From assembly GCF_016862375.1 (NCBI RefSeq), contig NZ_BOMV01000016.1, forward strand, positions 1 through 63,101: DNA of 63,101 bases, written 5' to 3'. The notes below the pieces were generated by a model. The model was not told the DNA's origin and did no database searches. It saw only the letters and a program-made list of their open reading frames with translations. A program made the position numbers and the translations under genes. Origin of the DNA: Paractinoplanes rishiriensis. GTDB taxonomy: Bacteria > Actinomycetota > Actinomycetes > Mycobacteriales > Micromonosporaceae. This document shows positions 47,283 through 55,803 of this stretch, piece after piece; positions within the stretch are counted from its first letter, which is position 1; every line of letters starts with the position of its first letter.

Positions 47283-47743
47283 TCACCAGCCCATCGTGCC
47301 GGGGCCGCCCTTGAACGGACCGGTGATGTCGGTGGTGATCCAGCCACCGTAGAAGTCGCCTCCTGCGGCTGGACGAGCTCGCCGGCTACCCGGCATTCGT
47401 CGACCCGGCTCGGATAAAAGGCGACAGCTCCGGCGATCTCCGTGTATCCGGGTGAGGGCCGTTCGTATGACCAGCCGGCTCGTTGCACCCTGGTGGTGCC
47501 GGCGATCAGGTCCCAGTAGCTGGCGACGCCCTTGAACTCGCAGTACGAGCGGCCCTCGCCCGGCTCGAGCACCGCGTCGGCGATGCCGTCGCGGGGTACG
47601 TAGTAGACCGGTGGGTGCGAGGTTTCCAAGACCCGCCAGCAGCGGTCGCTATCGACGATCACCCGACCCGCATGCACGACCGTCACCCGGGCCCTGGTGC
47701 GCTCCGCGCGAGGCGGGCGTGGGTAGTCCCAAACCGACTCCAT
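47283..47743 (-). pseudogene. DUF427 protein gene with single-base frameshift
   Basis: From ATG 47743 (an upstream in-frame start at 47764 adds seven residues) the frame gives a DUF427 protein: MESVWDYPRPPRAERTRARV, RVLETSHPPVYYVPRDGIAD, YCEFKGVASYWDL, then GELVQPQE. There it leaves the family pattern. In the neighbouring frame GDFYGGWITTDITGPFKGGP and GTMGW-stop (47283-47285) complete the usual end. Restoring one G in CAGGAGGCGAC (about 47357) repairs it to ~153 residues. DUF427 proteins are small beta-tent-fold proteins of unknown role. Either a base-call error or a very recent mutation. Confidence 0.82.
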
Positions 47744-47799
47744 CAGCTCAGCCTGCCAGACCACCAGTGCACTCTCATCGTCTCCGGTGGACGCACAGC

Positions 47800-47834
47800 A
47801 GCCGCCGCGACGAGATCAGCCCGTCGCGGCGGCT
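47800..47834. terminator. Strong hairpin terminator after narK
   Basis: AGCCGCCGCGACG (47800-47812) and CGTCGCGGCGGCT (47822-47834) form a perfect 13-bp stem with a 9-nt loop, 16 bp past the narK stop. It closes the minus-strand nitrate cluster before the DUF427 gene. Confidence 0.88.
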
Positions 47835-47850
47835 CGAGAAAGCCTCAGTG

Positions 47851-49197
47851 CTAAACGTGACCGGCCGTGCGTGACCCCGGCCGCAGATAAACCGCCCAGG
47901 TGATCACCACACAAAGCGCATAGAAGGCAATAAACGCCAGGTAAGCCGCGTCCGCGCTCTTAGTCTCCAGGAACGACTGCCGGAACGCCAGATTCACCAG
48001 CACCCCGCCAACCGCCCCGATAGCCCCCGCGATCCCGATCACAGCCCCCGAGATGCGGCGTGCCGTGAGCTCGTCAGACGCGTACTTGGTCCGGAAGATG
48101 GCCGGGATCATCTTGTAGGTCGACCCGTTCCCGACCCCGCTGAGCATGAACAGTGCGATGAACCCCACGATGTAGAGCGGCAACGACCGCTGCTGCGCCG
48201 CGATCAACACGATCGATGCCCCGACCGCCATCGCGATGAAGTTCACGAACGTGACCTTGGCACCTCCGAGGCGGTCCGCGAGGGCGCCCCCGAGCGGCCG
48301 GATCAACGACCCCAGCAACGGCCCGAGGAACGTCAGATAAGCGGCCTTGATCGGGGTGCTGAACTGCTCGGCGAACTGCACCTGGAGCACCTGGCCGAAA
48401 GCGAAACCAAAGCCGATGAAGGACCCGAACGTGCCGATGTACAACACCGACATGATCCAGGTGTGGCCCTCCCGGGCGGCGTCGCGCATCGCGTGCTTCT
48501 CGTTGCGGGCCTGGGAGAGGTTGTCCATGTAGAGCGCCGAGCAGACCGCGGCGAGCACGATCAGCGGGATGTAGATGCCGGCCACCAGGCCGGGGCTGGC
48601 GGCGCCGAAGAAGGCCAGCACGAACAGGCCGACCAGCTGCACCGCGGCCACGCCCAGGTTGCCGCCGCCGGCGTTGATGCCGAGCGCCCAGCCCTTGAGC
48701 CGGTTGGGGTAGAACGCGTTGATGTTGGTCATCGAGGAGGCGAAGTTGCCGCCGCCGACGCCGGCCAGCGCGGCCAGGACCAGCAGCGTCGAGAACTCCA
48801 CCCCGGGCTTGATCAGGAACGCCGCGGTGACGCTGGGGACCAGCAGCATGGCGGCGCTGAACACCGTCCAGTTGCGGCCGCCGAACCGGGCCACGGCGAG
48901 GCTGTACGGGATCCGCAGTGCCGCGCCGAGCAGCGTCGGGACCGCGGTGAGCAGGAACTTCTGCGCCGGGTCGAGGCCGTACTGCGGTCCCAGGAACAGC
49001 ACCATGACCGACCACAGCGACCACACCGAGAAGCCGATGTGCTCGGACAGGATCGAGAAGATCAGGTTGCGCCGGGCGATCGGCGCGCCGGTGGTGTTCC
49101 AGAAATCCGGGTCCTCGGGTCGCCAGTCGTCGATCCAGTGGCCCCGCACGGAGACAGTGGCCGTCGGTCGGGGCGGAGCGGGCAGCGTAGCGGTCAT
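47851..49197 (-). CDS. narK: NarK-type nitrate/nitrite transporter
   Basis: A 448-residue MFS protein with 12 membrane helices. The two nitrate-porter signatures are visible: GVGGGNFASSMTNINAFYP in helix 5 and GINAGGGNLGVAAVQLVG after it, with a second Gly-rich signature in helix 11 (SGAVIGIAGAIGAVGGVLVN). It carries nitrate in and/or nitrite out. It is the last gene of the nnaR-nir cluster and starts at ATG 49197, immediately after the nirD stop (49198). The N-terminal ~40 residues are cytoplasmic and Pro-rich. Assimilatory use is indicated by nirBD beside it; whether it is NarK- or NasA-like in direction cannot be decided. Confidence 0.92.
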   Translation of the reverse strand: MTATLPAPPRPTATVSVRGHWIDDWRPEDPDFWNTTGAPIARRNLIFSILSEHIGFSVWSLWSVMVLFLGPQYGLDPAQKFLLTAVPTLLGAALRIPYSLAVARFGGRNWTVFSAAMLLVPSVTAAFLIKPGVEFSTLLVLAALAGVGGGNFASSMTNINAFYPNRLKGWALGINAGGGNLGVAAVQLVGLFVLAFFGAASPGLVAGIYIPLIVLAAVCSALYMDNLSQARNEKHAMRDAAREGHTWIMSVLYIGTFGSFIGFGFAFGQVLQVQFAEQFSTPIKAAYLTFLGPLLGSLIRPLGGALADRLGGAKVTFVNFIAMAVGASIVLIAAQQRSLPLYIVGFIALFMLSGVGNGSTYKMIPAIFRTKYASDELTARRISGAVIGIAGAIGAVGGVLVNLAFRQSFLETKSADAAYLAFIAFYALCVVITWAVYLRPGSRTAGHV

Positions 49198-49494
49198 CTA
49201 GAGCTCCAGCAGAATCTGGTCGTTGTCGACGCGGACCGGGTAGGTGGCGACGGGGGGAAGGCCGCTGCGCGAGCAGCCGGTGGTGAGGTCCCAGGCGTAC
49301 AGGTGCAGCGGGCAGACCACCTGCTGGAGGTCGATCTGGCCGTCGGCCAGCGGGCCGCCCTGGTGCGGGCAGACCGCGGAGAGGGCGCGCACCGAGCCGT
49401 CCCGCAGCCGGAAGACGGCCACCATGTCGCCGTCGATCGCGTAGGTGCGGCCCTCGCCCAGCGGGATGTCGTGGATGGACCCGAGCGGCGTCAT
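49198..49494 (-). CDS. nirD: Assimilatory nitrite reductase small subunit (Rieske-like)
   Basis: A 98-residue NirD. The Rieske-like beta fold carries VCPHQGGPLADGQI and VVCPLHLYAWDLTTG, so Cys-His pairs CPH and CPLH are kept and a [2Fe-2S] cluster is possible, unlike E. coli NirD, which lost them. NirD pairs with NirB to reduce nitrite to ammonium with NAD(P)H. ATG 49494 overlaps the nirB stop by 4 nt (ATGA), so the two are translationally coupled. narK follows directly. Confidence 0.93.
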   Translation of the reverse strand: MTPLGSIHDIPLGEGRTYAIDGDMVAVFRLRDGSVRALSAVCPHQGGPLADGQIDLQQVVCPLHLYAWDLTTGCSRSGLPPVATYPVRVDNDQILLEL

Positions 49495-51947
49495 GCGCGC
49501 ACCGGAACCTGGGGCAGCACGGTCAGCGGCAGCGATGTCCGGAACTGACCAGGGGTAGCGGGCACGGCGCGCTCCTTCCACGGATCGCGGTAGGCGGCCA
49601 CGGAGGCGTCCATGGCGGCGTCCAGTGCGGCGGCGATGCCGTCGGCGTCGTCGACCACCACGGCCCGGATCCGGTCGATGCCGACGCGCGGCACCCAGGC
49701 ATAGGTGCGCTCCAGCCAGTTGCCGTTCTCCCGGTAGTACTGCAGGAACCGGCCGGTCAGCGTGATCACTTCTTCGGCGGTGTCCACGGTGGCGAGCAGG
49801 TCGCCCTTGCGCACGTGCGCTCCGGCCGCCCCGCCGACGTAGATCTCCCACCTGCCACCGTCAATGGCGACAACCCCAAGATCTTTCACGTACGCCTCGG
49901 CGCAGTTGCGCGGGCAGCCGGTGACCGCGAGCTTCATCTTCCCGGGGCCCTCGATGCCCTGGTACCGCTCCTCGATCGCGATGCCGAGCGCCGTCGAGTC
50001 GCCGACCCCGAACCGGCAGAAGTCCGATCCGACGCACGTCTTCACGGTGCGGAAACTCTTCGCGTACGCGTAACCGGACGGCATGTCGAGATCCGCCCAG
50101 ATCTGCGGCAGCTTCTCCTTGGGGATGCCGAGCAGGTCGATGCGCTGGCCGCCGGTCAGCTTAACCATCGGCACGCCGTGCTTCTCGGCCACCTCGGCGA
50201 TCCGCTTGAGCTGGGCCGGCGTGGTGACGCCGCCCTTCATCTGGGGCACCACCGAGAACGTGCCGTCGCGCTGGATGTTGGCGTGCACCCGGTCGTTGAT
50301 GTACCGGGCGTCGCGCTCGTCCACGTAGTCGTCGCCCCACATCATCTTGAGCAGCGAGGCGAGACCCATCTTGCTCTTGGCGTCCTCCGCACCGCCCAGG
50401 GTGGCGAAGACCGAGGAAACAGACCTGAGGTCGTACGTGCGAATCGCCGTCATCAGCTCCGGCTTGGGCATCGGTACGCCGGGCACGTAGTACGACGCGG
50501 CCGGGTCCTCCTCGACCTCGCCGCCCGCGGCCCACTCGACGATCCGCTGCACCAGCCCCTTGCAGGTGCCGCAGCCCTTGCCGGCCCGGGTCTTGTCCAT
50601 CACGCCGGTGACGGTCTTGCAGCCGGACTCCACGGTCGAGCAGATGGTGCCCTTGCTGACTCCGTTGCAGTTGCAGACCTGGTCGTCGTCGGCCATCTCG
50701 GCGACGCTCACCTCGCCGGCCGGCCCGCCCAGGTCGAACAGCAGCTCGGCGCGGTCCTCGGGCAGCTCCGACTTGCGGTCGAACGCCTGCATCAGGGTCT
50801 GTGCCTTGCGCGCGTCGCCGACCAGGGTGGCCCCGACCAGCACGCCGTCCCGGATGATGACGTTCTTGTAGATGCCCTTCTTCGGCTCGGCGAACTCGAG
50901 CAGTTCGTCGTCCTCGCGCTCGGGGTTCAGCAGCCCCATCGAGGCCACGTCGACGCCGGCCACCTTGAGCTTGGTGGCGACCTGCGAGCCGTGGTATGCG
51001 GCGCCGGGGTTGCTGCCGCAGAGGTGGTCGGCCAGCACCTTGGCCTGGTCCCACAGCGGCGCCACCAGGCCGTAGACCTGGTCGCGGTGCTGGGCGCACT
51101 CGCCGACCACGTAGATGTCGTCCTCGTCCTGGGCGCGCATCTGGTCGTCCACCACGATGCCGCGCTGGACGACCAGGCCCGAGTCCGCCGCCACCTGGGT
51201 GTTGGGACGGATGCCGGCGGCCACCACCACCACGTCGCACTCGATGTGCCGGCCGTCGGCGAGCTTCACGCCGGTCACGGCGTGCTTGCCGGTGATCTCG
51301 GTGGTCATCGCGTCGCAGACCACCTCGATGCCGAGCTTCTGCTCGACGGTGCTCTGCAGGGTCTTGGCGGCCCGGACATTGAGCTGCCGCTCCATCAGGT
51401 GGCCAACGGCGTGCACGAGGGTCACGTGCGGCATGTGGTTCTGCAGGCCGCGGGCGGCCTCGAGGCCGAGCAGGCCGCCGCCGATGACGACCGCGCGCTG
51501 GTGCTCCTTCGCGTACCGGATCATGGCGCGGGTGTCGTCGAGCGTGCGGAAGACGAAAACGCCCTGGTGGTAGCCGCGGCCGGGCACATGCGCACCCTTG
51601 ATGGGTGGGACGAAGGCAGAGCTGCCGGTCGCGATGATCAGCTTGTCGTACGGGGTGGCGGTGCCGTCGGTGGCGTACACCATCTTCGCGAACCGGTCGA
51701 TGCGCTCGATCCGGATGCCCGCGTGCAACATGATGCCGTTGTCGGCGTACCAGGAAAGGTCGTTGAGAAAGATCCCGGACTCGTCCTCCACCCCGGCCAG
51801 GACGTTGGACAGCATGATCCGGTTGTAGTTGCCGTACGGCTCGTCGCCGAACATCGTGATCTCGAAGTCGCCGTTGCGGGCGAGGATCTCCTCGACCGTG
51901 CGGGCGCCGGCCATGCCGTTGCCGATGACCACCAGACGTTGTTTCAT
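49491..51947 (-). CDS. nirB: NAD(P)H-dependent nitrite reductase large subunit
   Basis: An 818-residue protein of normal length for the family. Domains in order: FAD/NAD-binding pyridine nucleotide oxidoreductase (LVVIGNGMAGARTVEEI at the start; VVIGGGLLGLEAARGL near 150), a BFD-like [2Fe-2S] domain (CNCNGVSKGTICSTVE and GKGCGTCKG, about 420-470), a nitrite/sulfite reductase ferredoxin-like half-domain, and the siroheme/[4Fe-4S] domain with TCVGSDFCRFGVGDS and VTGCPRNCAEAY. It reduces nitrite by six electrons to ammonium in the cytoplasm. ATG 51947 overlaps the upstream stop by one base (TGATG) with GGAGG just before it. Confidence 0.96.
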   Translation of the reverse strand: MKQRLVVIGNGMAGARTVEEILARNGDFEITMFGDEPYGNYNRIMLSNVLAGVEDESGIFLNDLSWYADNGIMLHAGIRIERIDRFAKMVYATDGTATPYDKLIIATGSSAFVPPIKGAHVPGRGYHQGVFVFRTLDDTRAMIRYAKEHQRAVVIGGGLLGLEAARGLQNHMPHVTLVHAVGHLMERQLNVRAAKTLQSTVEQKLGIEVVCDAMTTEITGKHAVTGVKLADGRHIECDVVVVAAGIRPNTQVAADSGLVVQRGIVVDDQMRAQDEDDIYVVGECAQHRDQVYGLVAPLWDQAKVLADHLCGSNPGAAYHGSQVATKLKVAGVDVASMGLLNPEREDDELLEFAEPKKGIYKNVIIRDGVLVGATLVGDARKAQTLMQAFDRKSELPEDRAELLFDLGGPAGEVSVAEMADDDQVCNCNGVSKGTICSTVESGCKTVTGVMDKTRAGKGCGTCKGLVQRIVEWAAGGEVEEDPAASYYVPGVPMPKPELMTAIRTYDLRSVSSVFATLGGAEDAKSKMGLASLLKMMWGDDYVDERDARYINDRVHANIQRDGTFSVVPQMKGGVTTPAQLKRIAEVAEKHGVPMVKLTGGQRIDLLGIPKEKLPQIWADLDMPSGYAYAKSFRTVKTCVGSDFCRFGVGDSTALGIAIEERYQGIEGPGKMKLAVTGCPRNCAEAYVKDLGVVAIDGGRWEIYVGGAAGAHVRKGDLLATVDTAEEVITLTGRFLQYYRENGNWLERTYAWVPRVGIDRIRAVVVDDADGIAAALDAAMDASVAAYRDPWKERAVPATPGQFRTSLPLTVLPQVPVRA

Positions 51948-52300
51948 CAGACCTCCACCAGGCCAAGGTCGACGATCACGGTTCCGGTCAGCCCGGCCGG
52001 CGCGGCGAGCCACAGCTCGACCGAGGTGCCGGCGTCGAGGTCCTCGAGCACGCGCAGCGACACGTGGACGTCGCCGCGGGCGCCGATCGGGAAGTACCGC
52101 ATGGGTTTCCCGTCGCGCACGAGGACCGCGCAGACGAGTTCGGCGGCCGCGTTGCCGCCCCGGAAGTAGACGGCCTGTGCGGACACCCCGTCGGGCACCA
52201 CATAGGCCAGTTCGGGGCCGAGCGGTGCCGGCCGGTCGAGGCCCTTGCCCTCGAAGGGGAAGACGCCTTGCAGGAAGCGGGGTGTCGAATGCGCCGTCAC
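51947..52300 (-). CDS. Small conserved protein upstream of nirB
   Basis: 117 residues from GTG 52300. A beta-rich soluble protein (TPRFLQGVFPFEGKGLDRP; VVPDGVSAQAVYFRGGNAA; LVRDGKPMRYFPIGARGDV; GLTGTVIVDLGLVEV). The same type of gene is common directly before actinobacterial nirB, so it probably serves nitrite reductase, for instance in assembly or regulation; no activity is known to me. Its stop overlaps the nirB start by one base. The 68-bp space upstream holds a 10-bp palindrome and is the likely nir promoter. Confidence 0.75.
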   Translation of the reverse strand: MTAHSTPRFLQGVFPFEGKGLDRPAPLGPELAYVVPDGVSAQAVYFRGGNAAAELVCAVLVRDGKPMRYFPIGARGDVHVSLRVLEDLDAGTSVELWLAAPAGLTGTVIVDLGLVEV

Positions 52301-52351
52301 ACCGCGGATATTTCCGGGTGATTGTTTAGCGGCGGGACCGTCGCGGTTGCG

Positions 52352-52361
52352 CGAACGTTCG
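52352..52361. promoter_or_regulatory. Palindrome in the nir promoter region
   Basis: CGAACGTTCG is a perfect 10-bp palindrome in the 68-bp gap before the nir genes, flanked by GTTTTC and GCAAC, which extend the dyad weakly. It could bind NnaR or GlnR; I cannot match it to a proven consensus. Confidence 0.35.
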
Positions 52362-52368
52362 GAAAACC

Positions 52369-53073
52369 CTACATGCCGGCCGGGGCGGATGTGAGGAGCG
52401 CGGACTCGTATCGGCGCAGCACCAGACCGGCCACCGCGGGGTCCAGACAGAGCGGCGGGGTGACCGTGTCGGCGCCGGCCCGGTGCAGCGTGCGGTAGAA
52501 CAAACCGTCCGCGAGCAGGTACGCGGCGATCGCGATCCGCCGGGCTCCACGCCGCCGCAGATCGGCCACCACATCGGCCACCCGCGACTCCGCGCCGGCC
52601 GCGTAGGCGACGTGCGCCCCGCCGGGAATGCGAGCGGCGAGCGCGTGCACACTTTCCCGCCACGCCGGATCCGACGATCCGGCGGCGGCCAGAACCACTG
52701 CATCGGCTTCATCGGGTTTTGCCTTCTGTTCTCCGCCGCGGGCAGGCGCAGCCAGGTGCCGGGTCAGGCTTTCCAGGAGTACGTCGTCCGGGCCGAGTGG
52801 CGCGGTCACCGGTATCCCGGTGCCGCGCACCGCGTCGCCGATGTCCACGCGTACGTGATAACCGGCGGAGAGCAGCAGCGGGACCACGACGGCGTCGCGG
52901 ACGCCGGGCACCACCGCGCCGATCCGGGGCTGCTGCACGTCGGCGTAGGACAGCCGCACGTCGAGGTCGGGCCGGCGCCGGGCGACCGCGGCGCACAGGT
53001 CGCGGATCTGCCGCTGGCCGGCCGCCGAACGGGTGCCGTGGGCGACCGCGAGCAGGGTGGGGCGAGGGTTCAT
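52369..53073 (-). CDS. Sirohydrochlorin ferrochelatase (CbiX/SirB-type)
   Basis: 234 residues from ATG 53073 (AAGGGCAG upstream fits better than the ATG five codons before). LLAVAHGTRSAAGQRQIRDL contains the chelatase His; VVVPLLLSAGYHVRVDI holds the second His region. The second half repeats the fold (VVLAAAGSSDPAWRESV; IAAYLLADGLFYRTLHRAG). It is a two-domain CbiX that inserts Fe2+ into sirohydrochlorin to make siroheme, the NirB cofactor, or Co2+ for cobalamin. Position between nnaR and nirB argues for siroheme. Confidence 0.9.
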   Translation of the reverse strand: MNPRPTLLAVAHGTRSAAGQRQIRDLCAAVARRRPDLDVRLSYADVQQPRIGAVVPGVRDAVVVPLLLSAGYHVRVDIGDAVRGTGIPVTAPLGPDDVLLESLTRHLAAPARGGEQKAKPDEADAVVLAAAGSSDPAWRESVHALAARIPGGAHVAYAAGAESRVADVVADLRRRGARRIAIAAYLLADGLFYRTLHRAGADTVTPPLCLDPAVAGLVLRRYESALLTSAPAGM

Positions 53074-53133
53074 GCGCTGCCCTTTCATGGTGGGCGGACG
53101 GCGGGCGCGCGCGGACCGGGCGGCGGCGGCCGG

Positions 53134-54237
53134 TCAGGCGGCGGGTTCGTCGACGCGCAGCCGGTAGCCGCGCTTGATGACGGTCTCGATGTGCCGGCCG
53201 GAGCCGAGCGCGGTGCGCAGCCGGGCCACCGCCACGTCGACCGCGTGGCCGTCGTTGCCTCGCGGCAGGGCGGCGATCAGCTGGTCCTTGGAGACCACCG
53301 CGCCGGGCTTGGCGGCCAGCGCGGTGAGGATCGACATGGCGGCCGGCGCCAGCGTGTGCGGGACCTCGTCGATCAGCACGGCGTGCCCGCGCAGCTCGAG
53401 CGTGCCGCCGGCGACCCGCAGCCGCACCGCCCGGCGGGGCAGTTCGTCGGCGATCGTCTTGATCAGCGCGCCGAGGCGGTACCGCTCGGGCATCACCACC
53501 GGCACGTCCCGGGCGGCGAGCGGCGCGGCGGTGACCGGCCCCACGCAGGCGGCCAGCGTGCCGGAGCGGAACCGGTCCAGCACCCAGCCCTCGGACTCGC
53601 CGGCCAGCTGCAGGAACGACTTGACCGCGGGCGCACTGGTGAACGCGACCGCGTCGACCTGCCCCGCAACGATCTGCTCGACCAGGCGGCGCACCGGCCC
53701 GGTGTCCGGCGGCGGCACCCAGCGGTAGACCGGCACCTCGTCCACGGCCGCGCCGGCCGCGCGCAGGGCGGCCACGAACTCGGTCTGCGGCTCGCCGTGC
53801 TCCTGCACCACGATCCGGAGTCCCGTGATGCCCTCGGCCAGCAGCCGTTCCAGAATCTCCTCGGTGGCCTCGGTCTTGGCCGCCCACTCCTCGCTGAGCC
53901 CCGCGGCCCGGATGGCACCGCACGGCTTGGGCCCACGGGCGATCAGCCGGGCCCGCCCGAGCACCGCACGCAGGTCGTCGCCGAGCCCCCAGTTCTCGGC
54001 CGCCTCGAGCCAGCCGCGAAATCCGAACCCGGTGGTCGCGATCACCAGATCGGGTTGCAGCCCGATGCAGGCCGCGGTGGCCGCGTGCAGGGCATCGTCG
54101 TCGGCGAGCGGAACAATGCTGATAGCGGACGCGGTGAGCACCCGAGCCCCCCGCCGGTGCAGCAGGGCAGTCATCTCATCCCGGCGCCGCTCGGCGGTGA
54201 CCGCAACGGTGAACCCCGTCAGCACACCTTCGATCAT
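53134..54237 (-). CDS. nnaR: NnaR-like regulator: HemD (uroporphyrinogen-III synthase) domain plus winged helix
   Basis: 367 residues from ATG 54237. Residues about 5-255 form the HemD fold (FTVAVTAERRRDEMTALLHR; PDLVIATTGFGFRGWLEA; GLRIVVQEHGEPQTEFVAAL; VDAVAFTSAPAVKSFLQLAG). Residues about 270-367 are an OmpR-type DNA-binding domain (LRGHAVLIDEVPHTLAPAAM; VAVARLRTALGSGRHIETVI; KRGYRLRVDEP). This architecture is NnaR of Streptomyces, which works with GlnR to activate nitrate/nitrite assimilation genes. It may also keep uroporphyrinogen-III synthase activity for siroheme. It heads the minus-strand cluster leading to cbiX-type, nirB, nirD and narK genes, 60 bp before the chelatase. Confidence 0.88.
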   Translation of the reverse strand: MIEGVLTGFTVAVTAERRRDEMTALLHRRGARVLTASAISIVPLADDDALHAATAACIGLQPDLVIATTGFGFRGWLEAAENWGLGDDLRAVLGRARLIARGPKPCGAIRAAGLSEEWAAKTEATEEILERLLAEGITGLRIVVQEHGEPQTEFVAALRAAGAAVDEVPVYRWVPPPDTGPVRRLVEQIVAGQVDAVAFTSAPAVKSFLQLAGESEGWVLDRFRSGTLAACVGPVTAAPLAARDVPVVMPERYRLGALIKTIADELPRRAVRLRVAGGTLELRGHAVLIDEVPHTLAPAAMSILTALAAKPGAVVSKDQLIAALPRGNDGHAVDVAVARLRTALGSGRHIETVIKRGYRLRVDEPAA

Positions 54238-54396
54238 CCGCTCCCTCTCCCGCCCGTTCCCCCCGCAAGCCTCGCTACCTGCGGTTACGCGGACGTCGAG
54301 CCAGCGTTTCCACGGCGTCAACGCGATGTCACAAAATAGGCAAGATCATTGTGAGCCCCACCGCCGCGTACCGCCGCGCCCTCCCAGCGCCGCTAA

Positions 54397-54582
54397 TTAG
54401 TCTCCGGCGTCCTCGACTATTTTGCGGAGCTGGGCGTGCAGCCGGAACACCTCGAGCCGGCCGTCCAGGAACCCGATCCGGTAGTCGGCGCCGGTGCCCG
54501 GGTCGGCGGCGCGCTGCTGGTCGCGGCGGCTGGCCAGGCCGTCGGCGCGGCCGTTGGCGTAGGCCAGCAGGGCGTCCTCCAT
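54397..54582 (-). CDS. 61-residue small protein, paralogue B of a tandem pair
   Basis: ATG 54582-54580 follows GGGGGAGG. The product (MEDALLAYANGRADGLASRR; TGADYRIGFLDGRLEVFRLH; AQLRKIVEDAGD) aligns without gaps to the neighbour at 54582-54770: DALxAYxxGxADGLAxRRD, then TGxDYxxGxxDGxxxxF. Helical, soluble, no Cys. Its start overlaps the stop of the upstream copy by one base (TGATG), so translation is coupled. Function unknown; the pair could form a heterodimer. Confidence 0.75.
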   Translation of the reverse strand: MEDALLAYANGRADGLASRRDQQRAADPGTGADYRIGFLDGRLEVFRLHAQLRKIVEDAGD

Positions 54583-54770
54583 CAGGGCGCCTCCCCCAGA
54601 GCTTTGCGGACCGCGGCGATCAGCGCCGCCTCGAACGCGGCGACCTGCCCGTCGACCAGCCCGACCAGGTAGTCGGGGCCGGTGGCGGGGCTCTCCGCGA
54701 GCGCCGCGTCGCGCCGGCCGGCCAGGCCGTCGGCGTGACCCGAACCGTAGGCGTGCAGGGCGTCGTCCAT
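54582..54770 (-). CDS. 62-residue small protein, paralogue A of a tandem pair
   Basis: From ATG 54770 the product reads MDDALHAYGSGHADGLAGRR, TGPDYLVGLVDGQVAAFEAA, LIAAVRKALGEAP. About half the positions are identical to the downstream copy, proving a tandem duplication with long independent selection. An upstream in-frame extension to 54821 exists but starts before the conserved part. The conserved AYxxGxADG and DYxxGxxDG halves look like two related helical motifs. No family name known to me. Confidence 0.75.
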   Translation of the reverse strand: MDDALHAYGSGHADGLAGRRDAALAESPATGPDYLVGLVDGQVAAFEAALIAAVRKALGEAP

Positions 54771-54885
54771 CGCGCCAATCTGCCACGCGGCATCCGGACC
54801 GCCCACCCGCCAACCGGGCACCTGGAAATCCTCAAGTAGGAGGTCAAGCCCGCGATCAGCCAGAGTTGGGCCGCCTTTCCGCGGG

Positions 54886-55779
54886 TCAGGCCGGGGCGGT
54901 CAGCAGGCCCGATCGACGCCACAACGGCGCCCCGGGTCCCTTGATCAGGTCGAGATCCTCGAGGTAGGCCACCACCCGCTCGCCCGACCAGCGCAGCGTT
55001 TCGCGGAAGTGCGGGTTCGTCCACGCCGCCTTCCGGCCCGCCTCCGGGTCGATGCCGACCGAGCGGTACACCGCGGGGTGGATCAGCCGCCGGCCGCACA
55101 GGTAGGCTGCCCGGCCGATCACCAGCTTGTCGAAGGCCAGGCGGCCCTTGCCGGCCGCTCGGACCTGCCGGGCCAGTTCCTCGCGGGCGTACCGGACATG
55201 CCTTGCCTCTTCGACGACGTGGATCCGGGAGACCATCCGCACCAGGGGCTGCACCTGTTCGTGGGCCATCGCCTCGCGCTGCAGGGTGTCCAGGATCTCC
55301 TCGCAGATCAGGATGGCCGCGAACATCCGCGGGCCGGTGCCGGTGGCGGCGATCCACTTGCCGAGGAACTCGTTGACGCCGTCGGGGCGGTACACCGGGG
55401 TGCCCAGTTTGTCGATCATGCGGCCGAACATCACCGAGTGCCGGCACTCGTCGGCCACCTCGGTCAGCGCGTACTGCGCATGCGACGCGGTCGGGTCCTG
55501 CCGGTAGTAGTCGCGCAGCAGCAACTGCATGAGGATCGTCTCGAACCAGATGCCCAGGCCCGCGATGCTGGCCGCCTCGTGCCGGGTCAGCGTGATCCGC
55601 TGCTCCTCGGTGAGCGACTCCCACAGCACGGTGCCGTAGAGGCTGGACCGGTGCGGCGGCACGAAGTACAGATCCGGCGCGAGCGGCGCCTCCCAGTCGA
55701 TCTCGACCACCGGGTCGTACGAGTGCTCGGCGGAAGAGCGCAGGAGCCGGGTGGCGGTGCGTTCCCGTTCGGTCGTCAT
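54886..55779 (-). CDS. AurF-like di-iron oxygenase
   Basis: 297 residues from ATG 55779. Ferritin-like helices carry the di-iron ligands: LTEVADECRHSVMFGRMID (E107, E111, H114), LICEEILDTLQREAM (E160/E161) and RIHVVEEARHVRYAREEL (E190, E191, H194). This is the ExxH pattern of the AurF/CmlI N-oxygenase group. AurF itself oxidises an aryl amine to nitro; relatives act on other amines or in lipid metabolism, so the substrate is open. It is divergent from a TetR gene, with a double palindrome between the starts, and is thus very likely repressed by it. Confidence 0.88.
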   Translation of the reverse strand: MTTERERTATRLLRSSAEHSYDPVVEIDWEAPLAPDLYFVPPHRSSLYGTVLWESLTEEQRITLTRHEAASIAGLGIWFETILMQLLLRDYYRQDPTASHAQYALTEVADECRHSVMFGRMIDKLGTPVYRPDGVNEFLGKWIAATGTGPRMFAAILICEEILDTLQREAMAHEQVQPLVRMVSRIHVVEEARHVRYAREELARQVRAAGKGRLAFDKLVIGRAAYLCGRRLIHPAVYRSVGIDPEAGRKAAWTNPHFRETLRWSGERVVAYLEDLDLIKGPGAPLWRRSGLLTAPA

Positions 55780-55803
55780 CGGGAGCCCTCCAGAAAACTT
55801 GAC

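Noticed and set aside
45554..47764. 736-codon minus frame across the peroxidase gene
   Set aside because: Only its first ~150 residues (DUF427) are meaningful. The rest is the antisense of the peroxidase reached through a frameshift that removes the proper DUF427 stop.
49815..52169. 784-codon plus frame opposite nirB
   Set aside because: His/Arg/Asp/Gly/Val-rich antisense translation of nirB, a common artefact in high-GC genomes.
54320..54352. GlnR box upstream of nnaR
   Set aside because: GTCAC followed 6 nt later by GGCAA is only a partial match to the two-half-site consensus. Too weak to call without a scan of known sites.
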